Of a DNA stretch of 64,000 nt, positions 28,401-36,783 are shown one piece after another. Both the position numbers and the translations under genes were made by a program. The DNA lies in the NCBI GenBank assembly GCA_041686935.1, contig JAWLCW010000007.1:62001-126000 (forward strand). The letters run 5' to 3'. Numbering within the stretch: the first letter of the stretch is position 1; each line of letters starts with the position of its first letter. The notes under the pieces are model-generated. The model had not been told where the DNA came from. It made no database searches and saw only the letters and a program-made list of their open reading frames with translations. Source of the stretch: Mariniphaga sp041686935. GTDB taxonomy: Bacteria > Bacteroidota > Bacteroidia > Bacteroidales > Prolixibacteraceae.

Positions 28401-30960
28401 CCGGGTCACCGGGAATCGGGCCGTCTGGCGGAGGTGCCGGAGGTGACAGGTTAAATACCGGCTCCCATGAAATCTGCGGAACGGTAAATGCTTTCACATT
28501 TGCACCGGCACTCACCACATCCATTCCGTCAACCTGAACGGGGTAAAAGCCGGCAATGGACTCGCCTGTTGCAGCATCGGTTCCGGCAGTTATCCCGAAT
28601 TCCCTCCGGTTAAGGATGTCGAAACTGATACCGAACAAGTCGGCATTGGTACTCACATCCAGAAGTGCAAACAGATCACGCCTGTACCGGTAAGTTTCTT
28701 TTTCCCACTGGGGATCATAATCGGGCAACGGATGACGATGTGATACAGCGGAAGACATTGTGGTTGCATTTGATGCAGAAAATCTTGCTTCTGTACTTAC
28801 TTTTTCAGCAGATACCGGATTTATATTTTCACTGCTAAGCGTTCTGGATAAATTAAAACTTGCCAGCCGGGAAACAGAGATGTCTGTTTCTGCCATTACT
28901 TTGGAGCTGAACGAAGGTTGATTGACAGTATTATCTACAGATATGACCGGAGAAACAGGTTCAGGTGTTGCCGGCTCTTCCGCTTCGGGAGAATCCAGGG
29001 AAATACCTCCAAACTGATTGTTCAAAGGAGCAAAATGGAATGACACTTCTACCAAATCATTGGTATCGGTTTCATCAGGAGTTGCAATCCACGCCACCCG
29101 GCAAACCAGCCACGCGGTTATTTGCTGCATGGTAACGGCAGAATTTCCAAAAGCGGCAGTTCCTGCAATCGTTCCTCTCGATTGTCTTTGCAAAATGCCG
29201 AGATTGGCAGCATAAGGATCCGGAAGTGTGGGAATATAAGCCAGCAAGCCGAAAGTGAGGAACAAAAATCCATTTTCAACTTTGTTGAAATCTTCATTTA
29301 AATTTCCAAAAAGCAGACAGCCATTGGGTTGTGTAACTTTAAACAAGGCATTGGTAAGCGCCAGGGCCATTTGTTCGGGAACGATGGGATCCTGATTTTT
29401 AATCTGCGCATCATCGAGAATCAGGTTGTCGTCAAATAAATAAATCAGCCTGGTGGTATTACTGGCAGCAATTATCAGAATTGAATTCAGCGAATGAATG
29501 GCAGGCGGTTCTCCGTTTACTTTCACCGGACGGTCAATCCGGAAATCGGCATCGGTCCAGGTCATCAGCAATTCATTGCCGTTGGCGTTACTTAAATAGA
29601 AAAACGGTGCATTACCCGAAAATGTGAGATTTACGGAAGTGCCTTTTTCATTCTTTTCGTCTTTCCATAATTTCAGCGACTGGCTCGCATGCGGATTTCC
29701 GGCCGTTAAATCGGTAATCAAAATTTGTCCCGGCCCAACCAAAAAAGCAGGTGCATTTAATGAAAATCCACCGCCTTTTAATCCAATCCATTCATTAACA
29801 ATTCCATTTTTGCATTGCACATACATGGCGCCGGTGCCGGCAGCCGCAGTGGGTTCAGAAATGTCAATTGACGCAACAGGCAATACCCAACCGCTTTTTT
29901 GAATTTCCGCCTCCTGCCCCAACTTATGAAATTCAGATTCATTTCGTTGTATAACAAGTTTTTGCGCTGTTGATTTAAACGGGAAAAATATCCGTTGAAT
30001 CTGAGGGTCATAAATAACCTGCTGTGATTTTATCCATTCAAACCCCATCCTTTGTCCAAACAAATTCCACGATGCTTTGCCGGCATTATTTATTGTCCTT
30101 CCATTTCCGGTAAAGCTAAATTCCAGAATTTCAGGAAATTGGAGTTTCATGTTCCGTGCGTCCTTGCCATAATTGCTTTTTGCGTCGGCATCTGAGGCTT
30201 CCTGCTGATCAAGATTCAACTGAACCTTAACCGTTGTATTGGCCGGAATTGTTAGTTTATTATTGATGGTCTGAGGTGGTTTACTTAAAGTAATTTTTCC
30301 ACCTTTTATGGTCAGCCCTGTATAGGTACCAGCCGGTGCATTGGGCGCCAAAAATCTGGAGTTTATCCAGATGCTGCCTTTTACGAGCGAATAGGTTCGG
30401 GAAGGCCGTGTTATAACAGAAATGTTCCGGTTACTAGCCATTCTGTTGGCAACACTTCGATTGGCTACCACCGGGCTACCTTCTTTAATTTTGAACAGAA
30501 GAACAGGATCTGCAACTCCCTGCATGTATAACGTAACAAGTTTTTCAATAAGAAAAAAATCGTACCAGAACTGACGGCCGTCTTCATTTAAAAAAGGTCC
30601 AAGGCTGTGATCGACTTTGGAACCTGCAGCCCATTCTGCAACCGAGTTGTGCAGCAATTGTTCGCGCACGGGGATTTCTCTCCGGAATACCTTGTATTTT
30701 GTATCCTCTTTGTCTTTTTGCCTGTTGTTTACAATGCTGGTAATGGACTTTCTTTGCACATCGGAGATCGTTTCATCCGAAAATAAATCAGACTTTTCAA
30801 AAGAGAATACCGGTTGCTGTGGCTTGCACAATTTTTCTTCAATAACCGATTTTGATAACGACCTTTTGAGCTGATTGAATTTTTTTTGATCTTCGGCGGT
30901 TTCAATGTTCAAATGTCCTATAAGCCTGTTAAGGGTGGTACTAATTTGCCGGGTTTCCAT
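25468..30960 (-). CDS. Giant protein of the island (1830 aa), unknown function
   Basis: Largest protein in the window. Residues 1-110 are charged and helical. A long middle (about 110-660) is beta-rich, with repeated Asn/Thr/Val segments. A Pro/Glu/Ser linker lies near 665-740 (EEPATPEPVSPVISV). Another large beta-type region follows. The last 200 residues are an alternating small/hydrophobic region (from LEAGLKLGAYFNAALKV to SFTESWQEQRQIA) resembling the stacked beta segments of the DUF6603-like protein in the opposite unit. No signal peptide or sorting domain, so export by a known route is not predicted. First gene of the left unit. The start has a 76-nt leader from the shared promoter motif. 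Confidence 0.8.
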   Translation of the reverse strand: METRQISTTLNRLIGHLNIETAEDQKKFNQLKRSLSKSVIEEKLCKPQQPVFSFEKSDLFSDETISDVQRKSITSIVNNRQKDKEDTKYKVFRREIPVREQLLHNSVAEWAAGSKVDHSLGPFLNEDGRQFWYDFFLIEKLVTLYMQGVADPVLLFKIKEGSPVVANRSVANRMASNRNISVITRPSRTYSLVKGSIWINSRFLAPNAPAGTYTGLTIKGGKITLSKPPQTINNKLTIPANTTVKVQLNLDQQEASDADAKSNYGKDARNMKLQFPEILEFSFTGNGRTINNAGKASWNLFGQRMGFEWIKSQQVIYDPQIQRIFFPFKSTAQKLVIQRNESEFHKLGQEAEIQKSGWVLPVASIDISEPTAAAGTGAMYVQCKNGIVNEWIGLKGGGFSLNAPAFLVGPGQILITDLTAGNPHASQSLKLWKDEKNEKGTSVNLTFSGNAPFFYLSNANGNELLMTWTDADFRIDRPVKVNGEPPAIHSLNSILIIAASNTTRLIYLFDDNLILDDAQIKNQDPIVPEQMALALTNALFKVTQPNGCLLFGNLNEDFNKVENGFLFLTFGLLAYIPTLPDPYAANLGILQRQSRGTIAGTAAFGNSAVTMQQITAWLVCRVAWIATPDETDTNDLVEVSFHFAPLNNQFGGISLDSPEAEEPATPEPVSPVISVDNTVNQPSFSSKVMAETDISVSRLASFNLSRTLSSENINPVSAEKVSTEARFSASNATTMSSAVSHRHPLPDYDPQWEKETYRYRRDLFALLDVSTNADLFGISFDILNRREFGITAGTDAATGESIAGFYPVQVDGMDVVSAGANVKAFTVPQISWEPVFNLSPPAPPPDGPIPGDPAGGFNYYPNDGGPTRILNNSTEKVTLAPLPVTGFLLNKRETDSNFKAFSFFTLPFGMRAAALLSEKYVYNNVPRDGGDLNEVKVSFENDVKSGLQLKMDAGVPLREGDDKMFMGTTVQINNILDLAGNATGNSTLGGSVTTIFNREFFYDTNYPFELFKQRGVPVTRMDLSGYGASMFSNWLNTKAAIAETSQAKFDVFVGRCSHEIIQVKSIMYPWAIKVVRTITLFRVGSGYVYRFDSGWRAESDGKFDFRYYTYENNPNFPGGPPENPEPQLIAVERFAEFEIHPGLVRALYNVNNIIETNEVEPFKQTVNFAKSVDQNGVDVNTPKDFEIDLQPVYFDADVEVEGAISGMVSKPTSDGEKKLVPSKRILGFVQLGPRGFPLNNTALQLLVTRQGTIGGSIDCETELVESSQKMRLSRFDFNNSFGANGTAPTFCVAGRGNVLLPKDGSWTMVKHERANGDVSPVPENLSIPVIRQGKVVKDGNTVKIDTPSGNVLTRIAEPVELLRQPVGNTINYGFLQSTDTQKALFLTPSFKKGTKKLLSKTPPLFVDAFRIVNSKGIFPNIGEAEDLTLDTLGEAILMKKNGSFPFDTSNLQDLGKDVFELMDIQDTINNVKQQGLQLLHNPEEAFDLPTEFELIDVGDGNFRIYIEYAKKDKNGNVEESGSLDFDINSVAESWKSKMNNIGLVIDLAGIKRLMTIRGNWDSENGKEATYPKPDLTFAPELQPLVDLLEILQSLQSGNYGEAVQNGLKLAMSNKAGTWEYKFEASKEIPVLRFPVPDAVYNDPNTPFKLEAGLKLGAYFNAALKVTTDANELLPSAGGILGFYARLSVMCVSVSAATVYAIGQANVDIAADTKIGPSLRMKFGFGAQIVVGLPVAGNVSVTFVVGAEIFAASGIVEVSAFLLFEGHAEILGGIVSITIRIEAKGTYSKKAIGSGSRTDLQCQVTFGLDISIAFIINISFTESWQEQRQIA

Positions 30961-31036
30961 ACTAATTGGATTTAATGGTTGTGTTGAACTCCTGGTTCAT
31001 CACCAGTAGTCCATAATTCGTCTTAAAAAATATTCT

Positions 31037-31069
31037 GTACAATTTACGGGGGAGAGAATTAGGATTCAA
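31037..31069 (-). promoter_or_regulatory. Candidate promoter of the left giant-gene unit
   Basis: Minus strand: TTG (31069-31067), 20 bases, TAAATTGTAC (31046-31037). The same 10-mer and nearly the same spacing occur before the right unit (31990-32021), and both leave leaders of about 70 nt. The element resembles the Bacteroidota -7 box but with TTG in place of TTTG. Confidence 0.5.
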
Positions 31070-31111
31070 TTCCCATTTTTAGGTATTTTTCTGTCTGGTT
31101 GTAAGGAAAAG

Positions 31112-31843
31112 TTACAGCAGAAAAAATTTTGACGCCGTCTTAATTAACTGGGCGGTATTTTTAACCTTAAATTTTTCAATTAAATTTTTCCGGTGTTTTA
31201 TGGCGGTATGGTTGCTAATGTACAGTTCATCGGCAATTTGTTTCGAAGAAAATCCTTCGGCAATAAGCAATAAAACTTCCTTTTCCCTTTTTGAAATGGT
31301 TACGTCATTTCTATTTTTACCTTTTATGGGATGCTGTTTTTTTCCAAAAAAATATTCAATCCGTTCTATTTGAGAGATATCATACAGATAATTGAGTACA
31401 AAAAGATTTTTTTTGAAATGAAACAAAGAAAGCTCATGACAGACAAAGTACCATTGACTGAAAATATCTTTTATATGATAGGTGAAAGAAAGTACTTCCG
31501 GGTGTTTTACTGAATGCGGTTTTTGTAATAAAAGATTTATTTCATTTTTTATTATCCGGGCTTCATTTGGGTTTATTTTATTATACCAGAATTCCCAGCC
31601 TCCACTTATTATTTCATCAGATTTGTAGCCAAGTATATTTTTAAAGGAATCATTGCAAAACAGGAATTTACTTTTTTTTATATCGAATACGCTTATCATC
31701 AGATTTTTATCCTCTTGACAATAAGAAGAAAAATAGTTCACAACAGTTTGTATAAGGTTCTCCTTTTCAACCGTTATGATGCCCGGTTCCTGAACTGCAT
31801 ACATGGTCGACAAGTATATAATTTTAATAAATAAACTTTTCAT
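31112..31843 (-). CDS. PAS-LuxR transcriptional regulator
   Basis: 243 residues. Residues about 40-160 look like a PAS sensor (FDIKKSKFLFCNDSFKNILG, YKSDEIISGGWEFWYNKI). The C-terminal 65 residues are a LuxR-type helix-turn-helix (SKREKEVLLLIAEGFSSKQI, with ISNHTAIKHRKNLIEKF). No receiver domain, so it is not a classical response regulator; it may sense a small molecule or redox state. It stands between the two giant-protein units and is the obvious candidate regulator. The gene is visibly more AT-rich than its neighbours, and the first 13 residues are hydrophobic; ATG 31804 (MYAVQEPG) is an alternative start. Confidence 0.85.
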   Translation of the reverse strand: MKSLFIKIIYLSTMYAVQEPGIITVEKENLIQTVVNYFSSYCQEDKNLMISVFDIKKSKFLFCNDSFKNILGYKSDEIISGGWEFWYNKINPNEARIIKNEINLLLQKPHSVKHPEVLSFTYHIKDIFSQWYFVCHELSLFHFKKNLFVLNYLYDISQIERIEYFFGKKQHPIKGKNRNDVTISKREKEVLLLIAEGFSSKQIADELYISNHTAIKHRKNLIEKFKVKNTAQLIKTASKFFLL

Positions 31844-31859
31844 TTTAAAAAATGTTCAA

Positions 31860-31884
31860 ATCAGGTTTTTTCCGTTAGCCTGAT
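31860..31884. promoter_or_regulatory. Inverted repeat upstream of the PAS-LuxR gene
   Basis: ATCAGG (31860-31865) and CCTGAT (31879-31884), 13 bases apart. The same six-base half-sites form the second dyad at 32020-32040, in opposite order. Possible binding sites of the LuxR-type regulator. Confidence 0.35.
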
Positions 31885-31989
31885 TAATACATTTAAAAAC
31901 TCACATAAAATATATATTCCAATGCATCAATTTTATGCAGAATTAATAATATTCAAAATGAGCATTTTCAATTTTTCTTAAAAATCAAA

Positions 31990-32021
31990 TTGTTTTTCAG
32001 ATAAAAATTCATAAATTGTAC
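31990..32021 (+). promoter_or_regulatory. Candidate promoter of the right giant-gene unit
   Basis: TTG (31990-31992), 19 bases, TAAATTGTAC (32012-32021), matching the element before the left unit. Predicted transcription start about 32022-32024, with a leader of about 70 nt to ATG 32089. Confidence 0.5.
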
Positions 32022-32040
32022 CTGATAAAGATAATCAGGT
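32020..32040. promoter_or_regulatory. Inverted repeat at the predicted start of the right unit
   Basis: Arms ACCTGAT (32020-32026) and ATCAGGT (32034-32040) with a 7-base spacer. It directly follows the -7-like element, so it could be an operator or a 5' hairpin in the leader RNA. No T-run follows, so it is not a terminator. Confidence 0.4.
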
Positions 32041-32088
32041 GTTTTATTCTTTATCACCATTAAATCGAAATTCAAATATTTGGTCTCT

Positions 32089-32304
32089 ATGGAGATGCAA
32101 TCAGAAATTAAAGCACGGCTTCAAGAATTAAAAGAAGAATATCGAAAAGGCCAGGAACGGTTAATCGCATTGGAGCAAGAGACGACCAACCTGAGCAATA
32201 CCATGCTTCGAATAAGTGGCGCTATCCAGGTTTTGGAAGAACTAATTGGAAAAGAATCATCTGGAAATTCCATCGATGTAAATGCAGAAATGCATAAGAC
32301 GTAA
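32089..32304 (+). CDS. Small coiled-coil protein, first gene of the right unit
   Basis: 71 residues from ATG 32089. Residues 4-55 are one amphipathic helix rich in Glu, Lys, Arg and Leu with heptad spacing (IKARLQELKEEYRKGQERL, then TMLRISGAIQVLEELIG), so it should form a coiled-coil oligomer. No transmembrane or signal segment. It leads a run of same-direction genes separated by 5 to 71 bases. A clamp, trimerisation or chaperone role for the giant partners is possible but unsupported beyond position. The TTG upstream at 32080 adds three codons and is less likely. Confidence 0.7.
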   Translation: MEMQSEIKARLQELKEEYRKGQERLIALEQETTNLSNTMLRISGAIQVLEELIGKESSGNSIDVNAEMHKT

Positions 32305-32358
32305 ATTTCTTAAAATAACCTCAGTGATTTGCCTGAGAAAACTAAAACATGTACGTTT

Positions 32359-35300
32359 ATGGCACATCCAGTTTCAAACATCCCCGTTTTATTGTTTCCG
32401 TTAAAACTCGAAACCCGTTTTGTGGGAGACGAATTATGGATTCGGGCATTTCCCGATATCGCTTTTTTGCAGAGCCACAATTCCAATCTTACCAATGAAG
32501 AAAAAGCTGATGCAGAAACATTTAAGAAGCTGAATTTGACGGAAGAAAAAAAACAGGCGTGGGAGGAACTGGTGTCAAAATACGGCGTTTACCGTGCTGC
32601 ATGGCTTGTGCAAATGAGTGACGATGAGTTGGAACACCAGGTAAATGCCGACATAAAAGAAGAGGAACCTTCCTTTTATTTTAAGTGGCTGCCCGACCGG
32701 CTGGTTTTTTATCTGTACAAGGAAGGCGACCAAAAACCCACTTATAAAGCGGAAGGTTCGGTTATCGATCGTAAAGGGCTGACCGTTTTGGGTGAAGGCG
32801 ATGAGTGGCTGCAGGATTTTAACCGGGCGATTAAGGCCGGAATGGGCGTAAAAATTAAAATTGACCCGAAAGTTACAAAATTCGAAAAAGTAATTGTCAG
32901 CGGATTTCGTTACGACAAAGACCCGGTTGTTCCGGCCAAAGGCCTGGCCGATTTGTTCGACAACCATCAGTACACGGAAGGGTTTTCATTTCTGAATTAT
33001 GGAACGCCCACAAATAACACCGAAAACGCCAAAAGCGGACACTCGGCAAAAGATGAATTTGAGGTGGACGACAGTTTTGCGTATGCGGTGGAAGGATTGA
33101 ATCTGGAGCCTGAAAAAAAATCTATTCCCGATATTCATTGGGTTACGAACGGCAAATACCTGGGAAAAAGCCTCGGATTTGACCCTGACCATTTAAAACA
33201 CGTTCGACATGCGGAAAAGACGCCGTCTTTACTAAACGAATTGGTTCAGAAAGCTACCTGGTTTGCCCTGGGCGCACAGCCGCTTTTTATGCTTCTGGGA
33301 AACCTGCTGACCAGCGAAGAACATGAAACGATTTGGCGGCACTATTCAAAATATGTAAAAGCCCGGGGATTGCATGCTGCCTTGAAAATCGGTAATCAGC
33401 CCTACGGTATTCTTCCGGCTATGAACATCGGCAACGTGTTTCAGACTGAAAACAGCGATATACTCAAAAGCGATAACCTGTTCGATAAAATGACGGTCTT
33501 TTTGGCCCGGCTGAAACAACGATGGATTTCAATGGCAAAAGGCGATCAGGCTGAAATTCCCCGGCTGACCGGAAACGACACGCACGAAGATATCCTGAAA
33601 ATACTGAGCATGCAGGAAAGTTCCGCCGTTTATCAAATTCGCGCCCTGGAATACAATTCCTTCAAAAGCAAACTCATCGAATTCCTGAAAAAAAACACGC
33701 CCACAACGCTATCCTCCTTCAAAGGAATGGGCGGAGATTTCGAAAGTGTGCAGGAAAATATTGTGTCTCTGGCAGGTTTATTTGGGTTAAACAGCGAAGA
33801 GCTTTCCAAAGAAACCGACCAGTTTCTCCGCTCGCCCGTTCTGAGCTTTCTGGAAGGAAATGCAAACCTTGTGGCATTTGAAGAAGGCAATTCTATTGTT
33901 ACAGACCATCAGGGAAACAAGTTGTCAACTGAAAATTCCGGCAGTAATAATTTTTCTTTTGCAGAAGAAAACCTCGATAGTTTCCGGGAATTTATCGATG
34001 CGTTGCGGGAACAAAAAGAGAACGAACTGGTGCAATACCGGGGAGAACTGAGTTTGTTTACCGACCTTTTTCTGAGAAGTTTTACCAATGCCTGTCAGTT
34101 GTATTTCCTCGAAATTGTGTTCGAACCAACGGTTTCAGATTCGGCAGGTTCCCAAAATTTTAAAGTTTCAGCCATTGAAAAGGCAGAAGAAGTTGCTGTT
34201 GCAAAAGGCGATGTTGTTGTCTCTGTTCTGGGATCGAATTCAAAGAATATAATGATAACAGCACCCTTCGACGGAACAATCAAAAAAATGCGGGTTAAAG
34301 CGGATGAAAGCGTAACGCCGGGAACGCCTTTTTTTTCACTGCTGAATGAAACAAAATTCAACGAAATCAAAAGCGAATTTATCGAACTGGGAGAGGAAAT
34401 CATAAAAACCATTCAGGCTATTCCTGAAGAAAAAGACCGGATAGAAGCTCAAATGAAAGCCATTGGCGAGGCGGCCGATTTGAACAGTTACCGGCTGGAT
34501 GCGTGGATCACTTCTTTGGCTACCCGCCGGATCGACGAAATGCGGAGCAATCCAAAACATGAAAAGGGCATCTATTTTGGTGCGTATGGCTGGGTCGAGG
34601 ATTTGGTAAAAGACGCCACGGCGGTGAATCCGGAATCACTCACCGACATATACAGGGAAGCCGGTGGTATTATTCACACTCCCGGAGCCGCGCAGGCAGT
34701 TGCCTCGTCGGTTTTTAAGAACTCTTTTCTGGCGCACGAACAGGAAGTGGAAAGCAATCCGTTTACCATCAACCTGACTTCCGTTCGCACTCAGAAAAGC
34801 CAGTTTCTTTTGGATGGAATCAGGCAGGGGCAGGAGTTGGAAGCGCTTTTGGGATACCAGTTGGAGCGCCATCTTCATGAAAACAACCTGCACGAGGAAA
34901 TCTATTTGTTGCGGGAGGCCTTTCCGTTGTATGAAAATGTCACCGGCAATTCCACCGGCTTTGTAAATTTAAGTGTCATCGACGGGTTGAAAGCGATTAA
35001 AAACAAGGAAAACCTTCCGGTACAGATAAACGCCCGGACAAAAGAAATGATAATAAAGCAGATAGAAAAGCTGGAGGATACATTGGACGGCAGTCTGGAC
35101 ACCCTTTTTTACGAAGCAGGTTACCAGATCACCCAGGGAAATTTGTCGCAGGCCGCCGCTGCGCTTGACGCCACCAAAGGCGAACTGGAACCGCCGTTGA
35201 TTGAATCGCTCAAGACAAAAATCCCGGGCACCGGAATCAAACATAAACTGGTGATGATTTTTCAGCCGAATGAAGAAAAATACACCATTGAAAATACCCG

Positions 35301-36774
35301 TGCTTTTGCTGAACCTCACCTGGAAAAGTGGCTGAACGAAAACATCGGGCCGATGGATAAAATCGGATGCGTTGTCGAACTTCGCAACATTCAGAATGAA
35401 AGTGTAATGGAAACAGTGAATGTTACACTGGCGGAATTAAATATCAGTTACCTCGATTTTATGTTTTTTTGTGAAGAACCGGTTTCCGACGGCGCCGGCG
35501 AACTGGAACTGCGGATCCGGAATGCAGTTTTGGAAAAAGGTGGAGACGTCTCCGAAGAAACCAAATATGTGATAAGAACTGCAAACCCGGCGAGCGGACA
35601 ATCACTGGTTCATGCGCTGGAAGTAGCGCGAACGGCCAAAACGCTGCTTAGTAAATGTCGCCAATTGAAATCGGACGATTTGACGATGGAAAGCGAAACA
35701 ATTCAGAATGACCGGAAAGCTCTGGATGAAATAAAAGACAACCGCCTGCTGCCGCTTTTGGAGCGGTTAAAAGAAATTGCCGCAACGGATTTAAACGAAA
35801 TAGACGTTTTGAAATTCCTGGCAAATTTTGATTTTGAATCGGCCAAAACTGCCTACCTCGTAAATACACCGGTTGACACCGCCAAATTAAAAACCGCCAT
35901 TGAATCGAAAATAAAGGCCGCCGAAGATCTGCTCTCCCAGTTCAGCGCACAAAACAATTTTAATAAGGCTTTCGAACTTTTACAGCAGGTGGCTAAAATT
36001 CTTTTTGGCGAGTCGTTTTTGCTTCTGCCCCCGGCAACCGGTTCAGCGAATTTCAACCAGATAGTCAACAGTAAAAAACAACAGTTACTGGTTGGAAATC
36101 CGGCGGATAACGATTCCACACAGGTTTGGGGACAGGAACGCATTAAAAACTGGGTGCAGGGAATTGCGCAGGTACACGAAAATTCGGAGCAGTTCGAAGA
36201 CTGGCTGATGGTGCGTTCGGTGTGGAGCGAATCTGTAAAATTGCCGGAAAACTACAATTACACAGTAGTTCAGGGGCCGACTTTACTGCAGTATCCGTGG
36301 GTGGCCTTGTCGAAACAGGAGATCGATATGGTGCTTGAAAAACAGTTCGTATCGCAGCCTGTTTATTCTGATCCCGGCACTGGCGAGGTTTACCCGCTTC
36401 CGGGCGGAACCTATTATCCCGAAGGTTGTGAAAGCACTATTTTGTACGCCCCTGAAAATATTGATCTTGAACATCCGGTTTTCGGGCTGGTCGTACAAGA
36501 ATTTTCGGAACACATTCCCGATACAAAAGTAAATACCGGTTTGAGTTTCAACTACAACACCCCGAACAACGAACCGCCGCAGGCTATTTTGCTGGCCATT
36601 CATCCAAAAGCGGGGCAGGAAAGCGATTTTTTCTGGTCGGAAGACGACCTCAGGGACATTCTTTGCGACACGATGGATTTATACAAAATACGAATGGTGG
36701 ACCTGGAAGCCATTCAGGAATACGGTTACATTTTGCCCATGACCTGGTGGTTTAACATTCCCGGAAACAAATAA
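32359..36774 (+). CDS. Giant protein (1471 aa) with an embedded lipoyl/biotinyl-like domain
   Basis: Opens MAHPVSNIPVLLFPLKLETR, then LWIRAFPDIAFLQSHNSNL, a start block that I associate with unnamed large proteins in other bacterial phyla. Mixed alpha/beta, with long helical parts rich in Glu and Lys (about 660-960 and 1120-1230). Residues about 612-665 look like a biotinyl/lipoyl hammerhead (APFDGTIKKMRV, then ESVTPGTPFFSLL), but the carrier lysine context is absent, so probably a structural insert. No signal peptide or membrane span. Start at ATG 32359; the TTG at 32329 adds ten unlikely residues. Followed after nine bases by the 578-residue gene. Function unknown. Confidence 0.82.
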   Translation: MAHPVSNIPVLLFPLKLETRFVGDELWIRAFPDIAFLQSHNSNLTNEEKADAETFKKLNLTEEKKQAWEELVSKYGVYRAAWLVQMSDDELEHQVNADIKEEEPSFYFKWLPDRLVFYLYKEGDQKPTYKAEGSVIDRKGLTVLGEGDEWLQDFNRAIKAGMGVKIKIDPKVTKFEKVIVSGFRYDKDPVVPAKGLADLFDNHQYTEGFSFLNYGTPTNNTENAKSGHSAKDEFEVDDSFAYAVEGLNLEPEKKSIPDIHWVTNGKYLGKSLGFDPDHLKHVRHAEKTPSLLNELVQKATWFALGAQPLFMLLGNLLTSEEHETIWRHYSKYVKARGLHAALKIGNQPYGILPAMNIGNVFQTENSDILKSDNLFDKMTVFLARLKQRWISMAKGDQAEIPRLTGNDTHEDILKILSMQESSAVYQIRALEYNSFKSKLIEFLKKNTPTTLSSFKGMGGDFESVQENIVSLAGLFGLNSEELSKETDQFLRSPVLSFLEGNANLVAFEEGNSIVTDHQGNKLSTENSGSNNFSFAEENLDSFREFIDALREQKENELVQYRGELSLFTDLFLRSFTNACQLYFLEIVFEPTVSDSAGSQNFKVSAIEKAEEVAVAKGDVVVSVLGSNSKNIMITAPFDGTIKKMRVKADESVTPGTPFFSLLNETKFNEIKSEFIELGEEIIKTIQAIPEEKDRIEAQMKAIGEAADLNSYRLDAWITSLATRRIDEMRSNPKHEKGIYFGAYGWVEDLVKDATAVNPESLTDIYREAGGIIHTPGAAQAVASSVFKNSFLAHEQEVESNPFTINLTSVRTQKSQFLLDGIRQGQELEALLGYQLERHLHENNLHEEIYLLREAFPLYENVTGNSTGFVNLSVIDGLKAIKNKENLPVQINARTKEMIIKQIEKLEDTLDGSLDTLFYEAGYQITQGNLSQAAAALDATKGELEPPLIESLKTKIPGTGIKHKLVMIFQPNEEKYTIENTRAFAEPHLEKWLNENIGPMDKIGCVVELRNIQNESVMETVNVTLAELNISYLDFMFFCEEPVSDGAGELELRIRNAVLEKGGDVSEETKYVIRTANPASGQSLVHALEVARTAKTLLSKCRQLKSDDLTMESETIQNDRKALDEIKDNRLLPLLERLKEIAATDLNEIDVLKFLANFDFESAKTAYLVNTPVDTAKLKTAIESKIKAAEDLLSQFSAQNNFNKAFELLQQVAKILFGESFLLLPPATGSANFNQIVNSKKQQLLVGNPADNDSTQVWGQERIKNWVQGIAQVHENSEQFEDWLMVRSVWSESVKLPENYNYTVVQGPTLLQYPWVALSKQEIDMVLEKQFVSQPVYSDPGTGEVYPLPGGTYYPEGCESTILYAPENIDLEHPVFGLVVQEFSEHIPDTKVNTGLSFNYNTPNNEPPQAILLAIHPKAGQESDFFWSEDDLRDILCDTMDLYKIRMVDLEAIQEYGYILPMTWWFNIPGNK

Positions 36775-36783
36775 AAATGCCGT

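Noticed and set aside
32020..32040. Dyad read as a transcription terminator
   Set aside because: Short AT-rich stem and no T run after it; position fits an operator or leader hairpin.
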